A stretch of 40,439 bases of DNA, taken from the NCBI GenBank assembly GCA_944388665.1, contig CALXJQ010000005.1, positions 1 to 40,439 on the forward strand, read 5' to 3'. Positions within the stretch are counted from its first letter, which is position 1, and each line of letters opens with the position of its first letter. Both the position numbers and the translations under genes were made by a program. The notes below the pieces were generated by a model, which saw only the letters and a list, made by a program, of their open reading frames with translations, made no database searches and was not told where the DNA came from. This stretch comes from an uncultured Clostridia bacterium. Lineage in GTDB: Bacteria; Bacillota; Clostridia; TANB77; CAG-508. This document shows, piece by piece, positions 1 to 8,000 of this stretch.

Positions 1-24
1 TGCTTGCTTAATGATAATCTCCTA
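1..24 (-). other. Possible 5' end of a minus-strand gene leaving the window
   Basis: On the minus strand an AGGAG sequence (complement of 20-24) lies downstream of a good promoter (78-106). No ATG, GTG or TTG follows before the window edge. The only spaced candidate start is an ATT codon at 13-11, which would read I-K-Q-A. ATT starts are known mainly for infC, but nothing else here identifies infC. The gene is divergent from the ABC exporter, so a regulator is equally possible. This is a weak call because only about 13 coding bases would be visible. Confidence 0.25.
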
Positions 25-39
25 TTGGAAATTATTGGT

Positions 40-61
40 AATATTACAATTTTGTAATATT
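40..61. promoter_or_regulatory. Perfect 10-bp inverted repeat, candidate operator
   Basis: AATATTACAA (40-49) and its exact complement TTGTAATATT (52-61) are separated by 2 bp. The site lies between the predicted start of the minus-strand transcript (near 71) and its AGGAG, so it could be a repressor site or a leader hairpin. The short symmetric form favours a dimeric regulator such as MarR, TetR or PadR type (inference). Confidence 0.5.
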
Positions 62-77
62 TTATGAAATTACCCTG

Positions 78-106
78 ATTATATCATAATAAACATTGAA
101 AAACAA
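78..106 (-). promoter_or_regulatory. Minus-strand promoter, TTGTTT-17-TATAAT with extended -10
   Basis: Read on the minus strand, TTGTTT (106-101) and TATAAT (83-78) are 17 bp apart, with TGA directly before the -10 box. It fires toward the left edge. It overlaps the -35 region of the ABC-exporter promoter, so the two promoters are back to back and could compete or be jointly regulated. Confidence 0.6.
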
Positions 107-124
107 AAAATAAAATGATATTAT
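96..124 (+). promoter_or_regulatory. Promoter of ABC exporter operon, TTGAAA-17-TATTAT
   Basis: TTGAAA at 96-101 and TATTAT at 119-124 are 17 bp apart, with an extended TGA before the -10. Predicted transcription starts near 131, which rules out an in-frame ATG at 115 as the start of the first gene and supports the start at 166. Confidence 0.6.
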
Positions 125-165
125 ATATCAAAACAACAAATATTATTAGAATGGGAAGTGATAAA

Positions 166-867
166 ATGGCATATATAGAATTAAAAAAGATAAACAAAAT
201 ATATAAAGTAGGGGAAATAGAAGTAAAAGCCCTTAACAATACTTCTTTTAAAATAGAAAAGGGAGAACTAGTTTGTATATTAGGACCATCTGGAGCTGGA
301 AAAACTACTTGCTTAAACATTTTAGGAGGCATGGACACAGCAACTTCAGGTTCATTAAAAGTTGATAATAAAGAAATTACAAATTTAAAAAGAAAAGAAT
401 TGATAAATTATAGGCGTAATGATATTGGGTTCGTTTTTCAATTTTATAATCTTATACAGAATTTAACTGCATTAGAAAATGTAGAATTGGCAGTTCAACT
501 ATGCAAAGATCACTTAGACCCAAAAGAAATTCTAAAAAAAGTTGGCTTAAAAGATAGAATAAATAATTTCCCAGCACAATTATCCGGAGGAGAGCAACAA
601 CGTGTAGCAATAGCAAGGGCAATTGCCAAAAATCCAAAATTACTTTTATGTGATGAGCCAACAGGAGCTCTTGATTATAAAACAGGAAAGCAAATACTAA
701 AATTGCTACAAGACACTTGTCGCAAAGAAAACATGACTGTCATTATCGTTACACATAACAGTAGCATTGTGCCAATGGCAGATAAAATAATCAAATTTAA
801 AAACGGTGAAGTTGAGGATATTATTATAAATGAGAATCCAATGCCAATAGAAAAAATAGAATGGTAA
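166..867 (+). CDS. ABC transporter ATP-binding protein, MacB/LolD-like
   Basis: This is a 233-aa nucleotide-binding subunit of an ABC exporter that works with the FtsX-type permease directly downstream. Visible motifs are Walker [10 protein letters not shown] (residues 40-48), the LSGGE signature (139-143), Walker B LLLCDEP with D163 and E164, and an H-loop THN near 195. The length is normal for the MacB/LolD/BceA ATPase class. The start at 166 is chosen because an upstream in-frame ATG at 115 overlaps the predicted -10 box; a GGGAAG precedes 166. The 35-bp gap to the permease, with no terminator, indicates an operon. Substrate is unknown. Relatives export peptides or lipids or provide antimicrobial-peptide resistance (family knowledge). 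Confidence 0.93.
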   Translation: MAYIELKKINKIYKVGEIEVKALNNTSFKIEKGELVCILGPSGAGKTTCLNILGGMDTATSGSLKVDNKEITNLKRKELINYRRNDIGFVFQFYNLIQNLTALENVELAVQLCKDHLDPKEILKKVGLKDRINNFPAQLSGGEQQRVAIARAIAKNPKLLLCDEPTGALDYKTGKQILKLLQDTCRKENMTVIIVTHNSSIVPMADKIIKFKNGEVEDIIINENPMPIEKIEW

Positions 868-902
868 TTTCAGATACAATAAGTTGAAGGGGCGATAAAA
901 AT

Positions 903-3305
903 ATGAAGAAAGCCACAAAACTCAAAAGGCCCAAAAATCGCATAAGGACGAATAGTATTAGAACTATCAAAAAATCTTTACCTCGATTTTTCTCTTTGAT
1001 GATTATGAGTATGCTAGGAGTATTTGCGTTCTCTGGGTTACAAGCCACGGCGCCAGATATGCTAAATACTTTAGACAAATATTTAGATGATTACAACACT
1101 TATGATATTAAAGTAGTCTCTACTACAGGGCTGGTAGATGAGGATATAGACGAATTAAAAAACATAGATGGAATAGAAGAAGCGGAGGGCTCTTACTCAA
1201 AAGATGTAATGATAGAAAACGGAAATAAAGAGACTATTATAAATATATCATCTATGCCAGAAGATATAAATAAACTTGAAATTATAGATGGAAATTTACC
1301 ACAGAATGATGACGAAATTGTTGTTGAGCCAAATATGCTTTCAAAAGAAAACCTAAAAATAGGCGACGTCATTAACCTAAATGATGATGGATTTAACAAC
1401 AAAGAAGCAAAAATAGTAGGCGCAGTAAAAAGTAGCACATATTTTAATAGTACCCAAACACGTCAAGAAAGAGGTAAGACGAGCCTAGGCTCCGGAACTA
1501 TTAATTATTATGCTTATATGCCAAGCCAAAATTTTAAACAAAATTATTATAATTCTGCATACATTACAGTATCAGAAGCAAAAGAAAAAAATACGTCTAA
1601 TGATGATTACAAAGATTTGATAGATAATGCTACAACAAAAATTAAAGATATTGGGCACTCTAATTGGTACATATATGACCGCACTGATGATAGCACATAT
1701 TCAGATTATTTAGATGATGCAGATAGCATAAAAAACCTATCAAAAATATTCCCAGTAGTATTTTTTGCAGTTGCAATTTTAGTTAGCCTAATTTCAATGA
1801 ACAAAATGGTTGAGGAAGACAGAACAGAAATAGGAACACTAAAATCATTAGGCTTTAGAAATAAAGACATAATGAAAAAATACACTCTATTTTCACTTTT
1901 AGCAACAATCATAGGGAGCATAATAGGAGCTACACTTGGCCTAATAATATTACCAACTATGATTTTCAATATATATGGATTGCTATTTGATATACCAAAC
2001 TTTCAAATGGGGCTAAACCTAACAACAACACTATTAGGTTTTGTAATAGCACTAATTTGTATAACTGGAACAACGATTATAACAGTCAATAAAGTATTAA
2101 AAGAAAAGCCATCAGACTTAATGAGACCCAAAGCTCCCAAAGCAGGAAAAAGAGTTTTGCTAGAAAGAGTAAAATTTATATGGAATCACATAAATTTTTC
2201 AAATAAAATAATAATTAGAAACATTTTTAGATACAAAAAGAGAGTTATAGTCACGGTTGGAGGAATTGCAGGTTGCACAGCATTAATGCTATGTGGCTTT
2301 GGCCTTAGAGATTCAATAACAGACATACCTAAAAGAAATTATGAAGAGATATTCAAATTTGATGCAATGGTATACACAACTAATTTAGATGAAAACAAGA
2401 TAGGGGAAGTATTCTCAAATAAAGACATAACAAAAGTAACTCCAAGCGAAAGCATCAGTGTAACTGTTGACGATATCTCAGCTAATTTAGTAGTTGTAGA
2501 AAACAATGAAGCACTAAGCAATGTGGTAAACCTAATAGACAATACAACAGGCGAAATTGATAGACTAGAGCCCAATAAAGTAGTAATTACGGAAAAGCTA
2601 GCTGAATTAGAAAATCTAAAAGTAGGTGATAAAATAAATATATTAGACGTAGATAATAATCAATATGAATATACAATATCAGCAATTGTAAAAAATTACT
2701 TTGATCACTATATTTATATAGACAAAGAAACCTACAATGCCTCAGGCCAAAATTATAAAACAAATGTAGTATACTTAGACACAAAAGAACTTTCTGACGA
2801 AGCAAAAGACTCACTTTCCAGTGAATTGCTTTCAAATAATCAAATACTAAGCATTTCATATAAAGAAGATATAGAAGAAAGTGCAAACAATATGTTAAAA
2901 TCTCTTAACAAAGTTGTACTAATATTAATTGTATTAGCATCAATGCTAGCTTATGTAGTATTGTATAATTTATCAAACATAAACATTACAGAACGAAAAA
3001 GAGAAATAGCTACACTAAAGGTACTAGGATTTTATGACAAAGAAGTAGATGATTACATAACAAAGGAGAATATAATATTAACAATTATAGGTATTATAAT
3101 AGGACTGATATTAGGATATTTTCTAACAAACGTAGTAGTTTCTACAGTTGAAATAGAAAGAGCTAGATTCATACACGAAATTAAAATAAATAGTTATATA
3201 TACTCATCAATTTTGTCAATATTATTTACATTTATAGTAAATATAATTACACATTTTAATTTGAAAAAAATTGATATGATTGAAAGCTTAAAAAGCGTGG
3301 AATAA
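903..3305 (+). CDS. FtsX-like ABC transporter permease, two-domain
   Basis: This 800-aa membrane protein is the permease partner of the upstream ATPase. A first helix lies at about residues 29-48, followed by a large extracellular region (about 50-280). A three-helix block follows (about 283-303, 334-355, 376-396). A second half repeats this plan: helix about 449-468, extracellular domain about 470-665, and three helices about 671-690, 724-745 and 764-784. Both blocks carry the cytoplasmic E-x-G/A-T-L-K-(S/V)-L-G-F motif of FtsX/MacB permeases (EIGTLKSLGF, EIATLKVLGF), so two FtsX domains are present in one chain. GAAGGGG sits about 11 bases before the ATG at 903. The short N-terminal basic tail is cytoplasmic. 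Substrate cannot be told from sequence. Confidence 0.93.
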   Translation: MKKATKLKRPKNRIRTNSIRTIKKSLPRFFSLMIMSMLGVFAFSGLQATAPDMLNTLDKYLDDYNTYDIKVVSTTGLVDEDIDELKNIDGIEEAEGSYSKDVMIENGNKETIINISSMPEDINKLEIIDGNLPQNDDEIVVEPNMLSKENLKIGDVINLNDDGFNNKEAKIVGAVKSSTYFNSTQTRQERGKTSLGSGTINYYAYMPSQNFKQNYYNSAYITVSEAKEKNTSNDDYKDLIDNATTKIKDIGHSNWYIYDRTDDSTYSDYLDDADSIKNLSKIFPVVFFAVAILVSLISMNKMVEEDRTEIGTLKSLGFRNKDIMKKYTLFSLLATIIGSIIGATLGLIILPTMIFNIYGLLFDIPNFQMGLNLTTTLLGFVIALICITGTTIITVNKVLKEKPSDLMRPKAPKAGKRVLLERVKFIWNHINFSNKIIIRNIFRYKKRVIVTVGGIAGCTALMLCGFGLRDSITDIPKRNYEEIFKFDAMVYTTNLDENKIGEVFSNKDITKVTPSESISVTVDDISANLVVVENNEALSNVVNLIDNTTGEIDRLEPNKVVITEKLAELENLKVGDKINILDVDNNQYEYTISAIVKNYFDHYIYIDKETYNASGQNYKTNVVYLDTKELSDEAKDSLSSELLSNNQILSISYKEDIEESANNMLKSLNKVVLILIVLASMLAYVVLYNLSNINITERKREIATLKVLGFYDKEVDDYITKENIILTIIGIIIGLILGYFLTNVVVSTVEIERARFIHEIKINSYIYSSILSILFTFIVNIITHFNLKKIDMIESLKSVE

Positions 3306-3349
3306 GTTATATTGTTGAATATTAATAACATTCTAATTACAAAAACTTA

Positions 3350-3378
3350 AAAGGACGTCACATAAATAAGACGCCTTC
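3350..3378 (+). terminator. Weak hairpin after the ABC exporter operon
   Basis: AAGG(a)CGTC and GACGCCTT can pair with one bulged base across a 10-base loop. No T-run follows, so termination is uncertain. It is the only hairpin I see between the permease and the next promoter. Confidence 0.3.
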
Positions 3379-3400
3379 ACTTATATAAATATATTTATAG

Positions 3401-3429
3401 TTGACAAAATGCTGTAAAAGCGCTAAAAT
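3401..3429 (+). promoter_or_regulatory. corA promoter, TTGACA-17-TAAAAT
   Basis: A consensus -35 TTGACA (3401-3406) is followed after 17 bp by TAAAAT (3424-3429). The predicted start near 3436 leaves a leader of only about 24 bases, too short for an M-box Mg2+ riboswitch, so control would be at the promoter or absent. Confidence 0.75.
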
Positions 3430-3459
3430 ATATGATGTTCTGATAAAAGGGGGGATAGT

Positions 3460-4410
3460 ATGCTAAAAATATACAATACAGATATGGAAACAGATAAAAC
3501 TGAAGAAATCAAAGAATTTAAAAAAGGAAGTTGGATAAATTTAGTTAGCCCGTCAGAATCAGAAATAAAACAAGTATGTGAAAGCATCAATATACAAGAA
3601 GACTTTATTAGAGATGCCTTAGACTATGAAGAAAGAGCCAGAATCGACCAAGAAGATGATGATAACACTACACTTTTTGTAATTGATGTACCAATAATAG
3701 AAAAAAATGAAGAAAATGATATATATACAACAATGCCACTAGGAATGATAATTGTAAGAGACGATTTTTTCATTACAGTATCACTAAATAAAAACAAAGT
3801 CATAACTGATTTTGAAAAAAATAAAGTAAAAAACTTTCAAACATATAAAAAAACAAGATTTATTTTCCAAATCTTGTATTTAAATGCGTCTTACTTTTTA
3901 AGTTATCTAAAGAAAATTAACAAAGAAACAGAAATTGCAGAATACATATTAAAAAACTCTATGAAAAATAGAGAATTACTAAAAATGTTAAGCTTAAAAA
4001 AAGGCTTAGTATACTTTACCACATCATTAAAGTCTAACGAAATGGTCATGGAAAAAACCATGAGGGGTAAAATTGTAAAATTATATGAAGATGATGAAGA
4101 TATACTAGAAGACGCAATCACTGAAAATAGGCAAGCAATAGAAATGGCGCAAATATATAGCAACATTTTGAATGGATCAATGGAAGCGTATGCTTCTATA
4201 ATTTCAAACAACCTAAATGTCGTAATGAGGTATTTGACCTCAATTACAATAGTATTAGCAATTCCTACAATGGTTTCAAGCTTTTGGGGAATGAACGTCA
4301 ATGTCCCATTCCAAAATAACCCTTTTGGATTTGCAATAATGATTGTAATTTCAGTTGTTCTAACATTAATAGTAGCATGGTGGCTTAGAAGGAAAGACAT
4401 GCTAAAATAA
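3460..4410 (+). CDS. corA: CorA family magnesium/divalent cation transporter
   Basis: This is a 316-aa CorA-type channel for Mg2+ or other divalent cations, acting as a pentamer in the cytoplasmic membrane. The N-terminal ~250 residues form the acidic and helical cytoplasmic funnel domain. Two C-terminal helices (about 257-277 and 288-310) flank the family signature G-M-N at 277-279 (SFWGMNVNVP), and the chain ends in a basic WLRRKD tail. Length is typical. A very strong AAGGGGGGAT lies 4-13 bases before the ATG. It is a single-gene unit with its own promoter. Its stop codon is immediately followed by a type A palindrome. Confidence 0.95.
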   Translation: MLKIYNTDMETDKTEEIKEFKKGSWINLVSPSESEIKQVCESINIQEDFIRDALDYEERARIDQEDDDNTTLFVIDVPIIEKNEENDIYTTMPLGMIIVRDDFFITVSLNKNKVITDFEKNKVKNFQTYKKTRFIFQILYLNASYFLSYLKKINKETEIAEYILKNSMKNRELLKMLSLKKGLVYFTTSLKSNEMVMEKTMRGKIVKLYEDDEDILEDAITENRQAIEMAQIYSNILNGSMEAYASIISNNLNVVMRYLTSITIVLAIPTMVSSFWGMNVNVPFQNNPFGFAIMIVISVVLTLIVAWWLRRKDMLK

Positions 4411-4454
4411 AAGATGTTTTTGGGTGTTTTTGGGGACGGAGGAAAAAAACACCT
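4411..4454 (+). repeat. REP-like palindrome type A (left frame of the RAYT gene)
   Basis: GGTGTTTTT (4423-4431) pairs with AAAAACACC (4445-4453) around an asymmetric loop GGGGACGGAGG. An upstream ATGTTTTTGG extension (4414-4423) is also present in the copy at 5461-5503. It begins directly after the corA stop, with the GGGGAC strand the same as the gene's. Confidence 0.85.
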
Positions 4455-4615
4455 CACATTTTAAATGCTTTTTGAGACAGATGAAAAACACCTTACCTTT
4501 TAAATGCTTTTTGAGACAGATGAAAAATAGCTCTCCTTTGAATGCTTTTGAAAGGTTAATGAAAAAAACTCTCTCCCTTAAACGCTTCTTTTAGATAATG
4601 GAAATAAATAACTTT
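4455..4615 (+). repeat. Four decaying ~39-bp tandem repeats next to the REP
   Basis: Units begin at about 4463, 4502, 4540 and 4580. Each has AAATGCTTTT near its start and a GATGAAAAA-type segment near its end. The unit ends resemble the 3' half of the preceding palindrome (GAGGAAAAAAACACCT), so the array looks like repeated copying of the REP edge. The first two units are almost identical and the last two are diverged. Confidence 0.7.
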
Positions 4616-4623
4616 CCTATATT

Positions 4624-5400
4624 TTATTTAATTTTTCTTATCTTCATGGTTATTTTATTCATACTTCCTCTTGATATACCCAAAAATTTTCCTATTGATA
4701 CATAAGTAATTTTTTTATTTTCTTTTAAATATTTTATCAATTCTATTAAGACTTGCCTATCGTTGAAAATCCTATATAATTCATATTTATTTTCTTTTAA
4801 GAATTCCTTGATGCCTACTTTTGTTGTTTCTTCTAAATCTTTTTCTGTATCAACATCTAAAAATTCTTCTGCATAATTTATATTATTACAGATATCCTCA
4901 TAATCTTCCCTTGATAAAAAATCATAATATCTTTTTTGATTAAAACTTTTACAGAAAAAATTATATGATGAAAATTTGTACTGACTACAATCGTTTACTA
5001 TTTTCGCTTTTACAGGATTAAAATGAATATATTTGATACAGTTAACTAAATATCTATGGCTGGTTATGGGTTCGCTTAAAAATCGATCCCTGTATACATA
5101 GCCTACTCTATCATCCATCATGAAATTATAATATTTGGCATATATAGAATTAATCTTTCGCATAAATTTCGACAATTCTTGCAGATTATCAACTTTGAAC
5201 AAAAAATGTGCATGATTACCCATTATGCAATATGCTACAATTTTAATATTTGTTTCTTTAATGTATTTTCTTATCAAATTGATATACTCATAGATGAATC
5301 TTTTTTCTTTGAATATATATTCCTTTTTCTGCCCCTGAACTATGACGTGAAAAAAAGAGGCCATTAAATATTTTCTTGGTTGTCTTGAAATTCTAATCAA
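4624..5400 (-). CDS. REP-associated tyrosine transposase (RAYT), IS200-like Y1 family
   Basis: This 258-aa Y1/HUH nuclease-like protein is of the TnpA-REP class, which binds and cuts REP palindromes as single-stranded DNA (family knowledge). Visible features are the N-terminal RQPRKY...FHVIVQGQ strand, the HUH motif N-H-A-H (GNHAHFLF), helix residues INSIYAKYYN with candidate catalytic tyrosines, and the conserved block YIHFNPVKAKIV...YKFSSY. A C-terminal extension (VSIGKFLGISRGSMNKI) looks like a helix-turn-helix. The start is TTG at 5400, which keeps the family N-terminus; a weak GTGAG abuts it, and ATG at 5364 would remove the RQPRKY segment. It has its own promoter and is framed by inverted type A palindromes. 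The gene is intact. Confidence 0.9.
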   Translation of the reverse strand: MIRISRQPRKYLMASFFHVIVQGQKKEYIFKEKRFIYEYINLIRKYIKETNIKIVAYCIMGNHAHFLFKVDNLQELSKFMRKINSIYAKYYNFMMDDRVGYVYRDRFLSEPITSHRYLVNCIKYIHFNPVKAKIVNDCSQYKFSSYNFFCKSFNQKRYYDFLSREDYEDICNNINYAEEFLDVDTEKDLEETTKVGIKEFLKENKYELYRIFNDRQVLIELIKYLKENKKITYVSIGKFLGISRGSMNKITMKIRKIK

Positions 5401-5432
5401 CTCACTTTCTTATTTATTAATATAGCCTCTTT

Positions 5433-5461
5433 ATTATACTTCTTTTTACAAATATTGTAAA
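5433..5461 (-). promoter_or_regulatory. RAYT promoter, TTTACA-17-TATAAT
   Basis: On the minus strand TTTACA (5461-5456) and TATAAT (5438-5433) are 17 bp apart. The -35 box touches the end of the type A palindrome at 5461, so binding of the RAYT to that palindrome could block its own transcription (inference). Confidence 0.65.
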
Positions 5462-5503
5462 GGTGTTTTTTTCCTCCGTCCCCAAAAACACCCAAAAACA
5501 TTT
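5461..5503 (-). repeat. REP-like palindrome type A (right frame of the RAYT gene)
   Basis: This is the inverted counterpart of the element at 4412-4454; the two 43-bp sequences differ at one base. On the minus strand it starts inside the stop codon of the ABC-F gene, so again the GGGGACGGAGG strand is the gene's own strand. Confidence 0.85.
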
Positions 5504-7085
5504 ATTCAATCCCCAAATATTGATTATAAGTACATTCTTTATCTATTACTTCTCCATTTTCTTTAATATCAATTATCCTATTTGCTACCGTTTGTGTCAA
5601 TTCGTGGTCATGTGAAGTAAACAATATATTTCCGATAAACTTTTTCATTCCTTCATTTAAGGCTGTAATGCTTTCCATGTCTAAGTGGTTGGTTGGCTCG
5701 TCAAATATTAAGAAATTGGCACCTGATAGCATCATTTTTGATAATACACATCTTACTTTTTCTCCTCCTGATAATACATTTACTGATTTTAGTGCCTCTT
5801 CACCTGAGAAAAGCATTCTTCCTAAAAAGCTTCTTACATAAGTCTCATCTGGGTCTTTTGAATATTGTCTTAGCCAATCTGTTATACTTTCGTCTTTTTC
5901 AAATAGATAGCTATTGTCTCTTGGAAAATAATCGTGTGTAATCGTTGTGCCCCAAGTAATTTCACCTTCGTCTGGCTCCAATTCTCCTGCAATTATTTGA
6001 AATAGCACGGTTTTCGCATTTTCATTATCTGCCAAAAACGCTATCTTATTTCCTGATTTTACATCAAAAGAAACCTTGTCCAGTAACTTTACACCATCAA
6101 CAGTTTTTGAGATATTTTTCACTTGCAATATCTCTTTGCCTGGCTCTCTATCTGGCTTAAAATCTATGTATGGATATTTCCTGTTAGATGGCTTTATTTC
6201 CTCTAACTGAATTTTTTCCAAAGTCTTTTTTCTTGATGTTGCCTGCTTTGATTTTGAAGCATTAGCGCTGAACCTTGCAATAAAATCTTGCAATTCCTTA
6301 ATCTTTTCTTCTTTTTTCTTATTCTGCTCTCGTGCTTGTTTTAATGCTAACTGGCTTGATTCGTACCAGAAATCATAATTTCCTGGATATAAAGTGATTT
6401 TTCCAAAGTCGACATCTGCTATATATGTGCAAACTTTATTTAGAAAATATCTATCATGTGAAACAACAATTACAGTATTTTCAAAATCCATCAAAAAATC
6501 TTGTAGCCAATTGATACTCTTTAAATCCAAGTCATTTGTAGGCTCATCTAGCAGCAAAACATCCGGATTTCCAAACAAGCTTTGTGCAAGTAGCACTTTT
6601 ACTTTGTCTTTTGCCTCTATCTCCTTCATCAACTTATAATGGTCTTCTGGAATAATGCCTAAATCATTCAAAAGCTTAGCCGCATCTGACTCTGCATTCC
6701 AGCCATCAAGCTCTGCAAATCGCTCCTCTAGCTTAGCAGCCTTCATGCCATCCTCCTCAGAAAAATCTGGCTTAGCATAAATAGCCTCTTTTTCCTTCAT
6801 AATATCATAAAGCTCCTTATTTCCCATAATAACAGTATCAATCACAGAAAACTCCTCAAACGCAAAGTGATCCTGCTTCAACATAGAAAGCCTTTCACCT
6901 TTTCCCAAGCTCACCTCTCCTTTGCTTGGCTCTATCTCTCCAGACAACACCTTCAAAAAAGTTGACTTTCCGGCACCATTAGCTCCAATTATGCCATAGC
7001 ATTCACCTTTCGCAAACTTTATATTAACATCTTCAAATAAGGTCCTCTTCCCAAACCTTACTGTAACACCATTAGTAGTTAGCAT
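5502..7085 (-). CDS. ABC-F family ATPase (YkpA/YbiT-like)
   Basis: This 527-aa soluble protein carries two ABC domains and no membrane segment. ABC-F proteins act on the ribosome as translation factors or in antibiotic protection. The first domain has Walker A GANGAGKST and Walker B LLLDEPTNDLDL. A charged linker (KKKEEKIKELQDF) and second domain follow, with LSGGEKVRC and FLIFDEPTNHLDM. The first signature is degenerate (EIEAKDKVKVLLAQ instead of LSGGE), and the second P-loop reads ADNENAKTVL; both are tolerated in the YkpA branch as I recall it. The start at 7085 (MLTTNGV) is preferred over 7094 because AAAGG ends right at 7095, giving 9-base spacing. No antibiotic-resistance role can be claimed. 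Confidence 0.93.
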   Translation of the reverse strand: MLTTNGVTVRFGKRTLFEDVNIKFAKGECYGIIGANGAGKSTFLKVLSGEIEPSKGEVSLGKGERLSMLKQDHFAFEEFSVIDTVIMGNKELYDIMKEKEAIYAKPDFSEEDGMKAAKLEERFAELDGWNAESDAAKLLNDLGIIPEDHYKLMKEIEAKDKVKVLLAQSLFGNPDVLLLDEPTNDLDLKSINWLQDFLMDFENTVIVVSHDRYFLNKVCTYIADVDFGKITLYPGNYDFWYESSQLALKQAREQNKKKEEKIKELQDFIARFSANASKSKQATSRKKTLEKIQLEEIKPSNRKYPYIDFKPDREPGKEILQVKNISKTVDGVKLLDKVSFDVKSGNKIAFLADNENAKTVLFQIIAGELEPDEGEITWGTTITHDYFPRDNSYLFEKDESITDWLRQYSKDPDETYVRSFLGRMLFSGEEALKSVNVLSGGEKVRCVLSKMMLSGANFLIFDEPTNHLDMESITALNEGMKKFIGNILFTSHDHELTQTVANRIIDIKENGEVIDKECTYNQYLGIE

Positions 7086-7120
7086 TTTCTTCATCCTTTC
7101 ACATTATTATAATCTGTAGT

Positions 7121-7149
7121 ATTATACATTATTTTGGCAAAATTTTCAA
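7121..7149 (-). promoter_or_regulatory. Promoter of the ABC-F gene, TTGAAA-17-TATAAT
   Basis: On the minus strand TTGAAA (7149-7144) and TATAAT (7126-7121) have the ideal 17-bp spacing. A truncated type A repeat lies just upstream. Confidence 0.7.
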
Positions 7150-7153
7150 GGCC

Positions 7154-7181
7154 AGATGTTTTGGGTGTTTTTGGGGACGGA
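7154..7181 (+). repeat. Half copy of REP-like palindrome type A
   Basis: The sequence matches the left arm and core of type A (GGTGTTTTTGGGGACGGA), then changes to CCTTTTGAACAAAA with no pairing right arm. It is either a decayed copy or a recombined junction, and it does not directly follow a stop codon. Confidence 0.65.
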
Positions 7182-7211
7182 CCTTTTGAACAAAAAATTT
7201 TGTGTTTAAAA

Positions 7212-7266
7212 AGAGAAAAGCGTTCCATCATGGCACGTTTGTACCAATAAGAAACGCTTTTTCTCT
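7212..7266. terminator. Bidirectional-type hairpin downstream of the 185-aa gene
   Basis: AGAGAAAAGCGTT (from 7212) pairs with AACGCTTTTTCTCT (to 7266) over a ~25-base loop that itself holds GGCAC/GTACC. A-rich and T-rich arms resemble a terminator usable on both strands. It would end the minus-strand transcript from 7919. Confidence 0.5.
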
Positions 7267-7361
7267 AGCAAATTGGAGAACTTCCCCAAAATGCTTGATA
7301 ATAAATCGCTGAGTTGCATGATAGTAATTTCACAACTCTTCTAGCTTATTAGGACTAACTC

Positions 7362-7919
7362 TTAAAAATGCTGTTCAAATTGCGACACTAACTCATTGTA
7401 CACTTCAGTAGTATAATAAAGTCGTGCCCCTAATGATTCTACACTTTCGGACATTTTCTCTTTCCCACGAAGCACTTCATCCTCTGGATAAGCAAATTCA
7501 TAATTATACCAGAAGTTTTCTTTCTGGTCATAAATTTTGAACCCGCCGCCTACATCCATCGTTACTAGTGACAACTTCCAATTTAAGGAAGTTGTATAGT
7601 TTGTTACTACAATCGTGCTGTTTTCTGACTCTTCTCCTTTCGGGCACCATAATACATTTAGCATTATAGTTCCCTTTGGAAATTCTGGAAAAAATCCGAG
7701 TTTTTTACTGAGCTGAAGCAACCACAGCTTTTTTCCGTCAATGAACAATCCATGATTTCTGAGGTATATTTCACTAAACTCCTCAAACATTTCGAAATTG
7801 TCCATGTTTCTCGCTAATGCTTCTCTCCGATAAGTTTCCCATAACTTGCGGTCTTCAACTTTGGAAATCCGCTGAAGATTTCTAAGCATTCGAACCCTTT
7901 CATTAAAATTCAGTCCCAT
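7362..7919 (-). CDS. Uncharacterised 185-aa soluble protein
   Basis: I do not recognise a family. The protein is soluble, with no signal peptide or membrane helix. Its first 60 residues are charged and probably helical (RMLRNLQRISKVEDRKLWETYRREALARN). The rest looks like alternating strands rich in aromatic residues (LNWKLSLVTMDVGGGFKIYDQKENFWYNYEF). The start is secure: AAAGGAG sits 7 bases before the ATG, and a promoter with good boxes lies upstream. Its DNA is visibly less AT-rich than its neighbours, with codons such as CGG, CCG and CTG, so recent transfer is possible. It stands alone between terminator-like hairpins. Confidence 0.7.
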   Translation of the reverse strand: MGLNFNERVRMLRNLQRISKVEDRKLWETYRREALARNMDNFEMFEEFSEIYLRNHGLFIDGKKLWLLQLSKKLGFFPEFPKGTIMLNVLWCPKGEESENSTIVVTNYTTSLNWKLSLVTMDVGGGFKIYDQKENFWYNYEFAYPEDEVLRGKEKMSESVESLGARLYYTTEVYNELVSQFEQHF

Positions 7920-7947
7920 AATGCTACTCCTTTCTGCATCGGTTAAT

Positions 7948-7957
7948 CAGTTAACTG
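7948..7957. promoter_or_regulatory. Palindrome CAGTTAACTG in a 5' leader, candidate operator
   Basis: A perfect 10-bp palindrome lies just past the predicted start point of the 185-aa gene's transcript, with GGTTAATCAG partly repeating it next door. A repressor site is possible but unproven. Confidence 0.3.
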
Positions 7958-7963
7958 CTTATA

Positions 7964-7992
7964 ATTATAGCACTTTTAGAGCGATAAGTAAA
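7964..7992 (-). promoter_or_regulatory. Promoter of the 185-aa gene, TTTACT-17-TATAAT
   Basis: On the minus strand TTTACT (7992-7987) is followed after 17 bp by TATAAT (7969-7964). Confidence 0.6.
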
Positions 7993-8000
7993 TGCCTATT

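Noticed and set aside
3430..3459. Mg2+ riboswitch (M-box) ahead of corA
   Set aside because: The leader after the consensus promoter is only about 24 bases.
3903..4457. 184-codon minus-strand frame
   Set aside because: Antisense shadow of corA; the plus frame has the GMN motif and full expression signals.
5502..7085. Antibiotic-resistance ABC-F
   Set aside because: The sequence fits the YkpA/YbiT-like housekeeping branch, and nothing here supports a resistance subtype.
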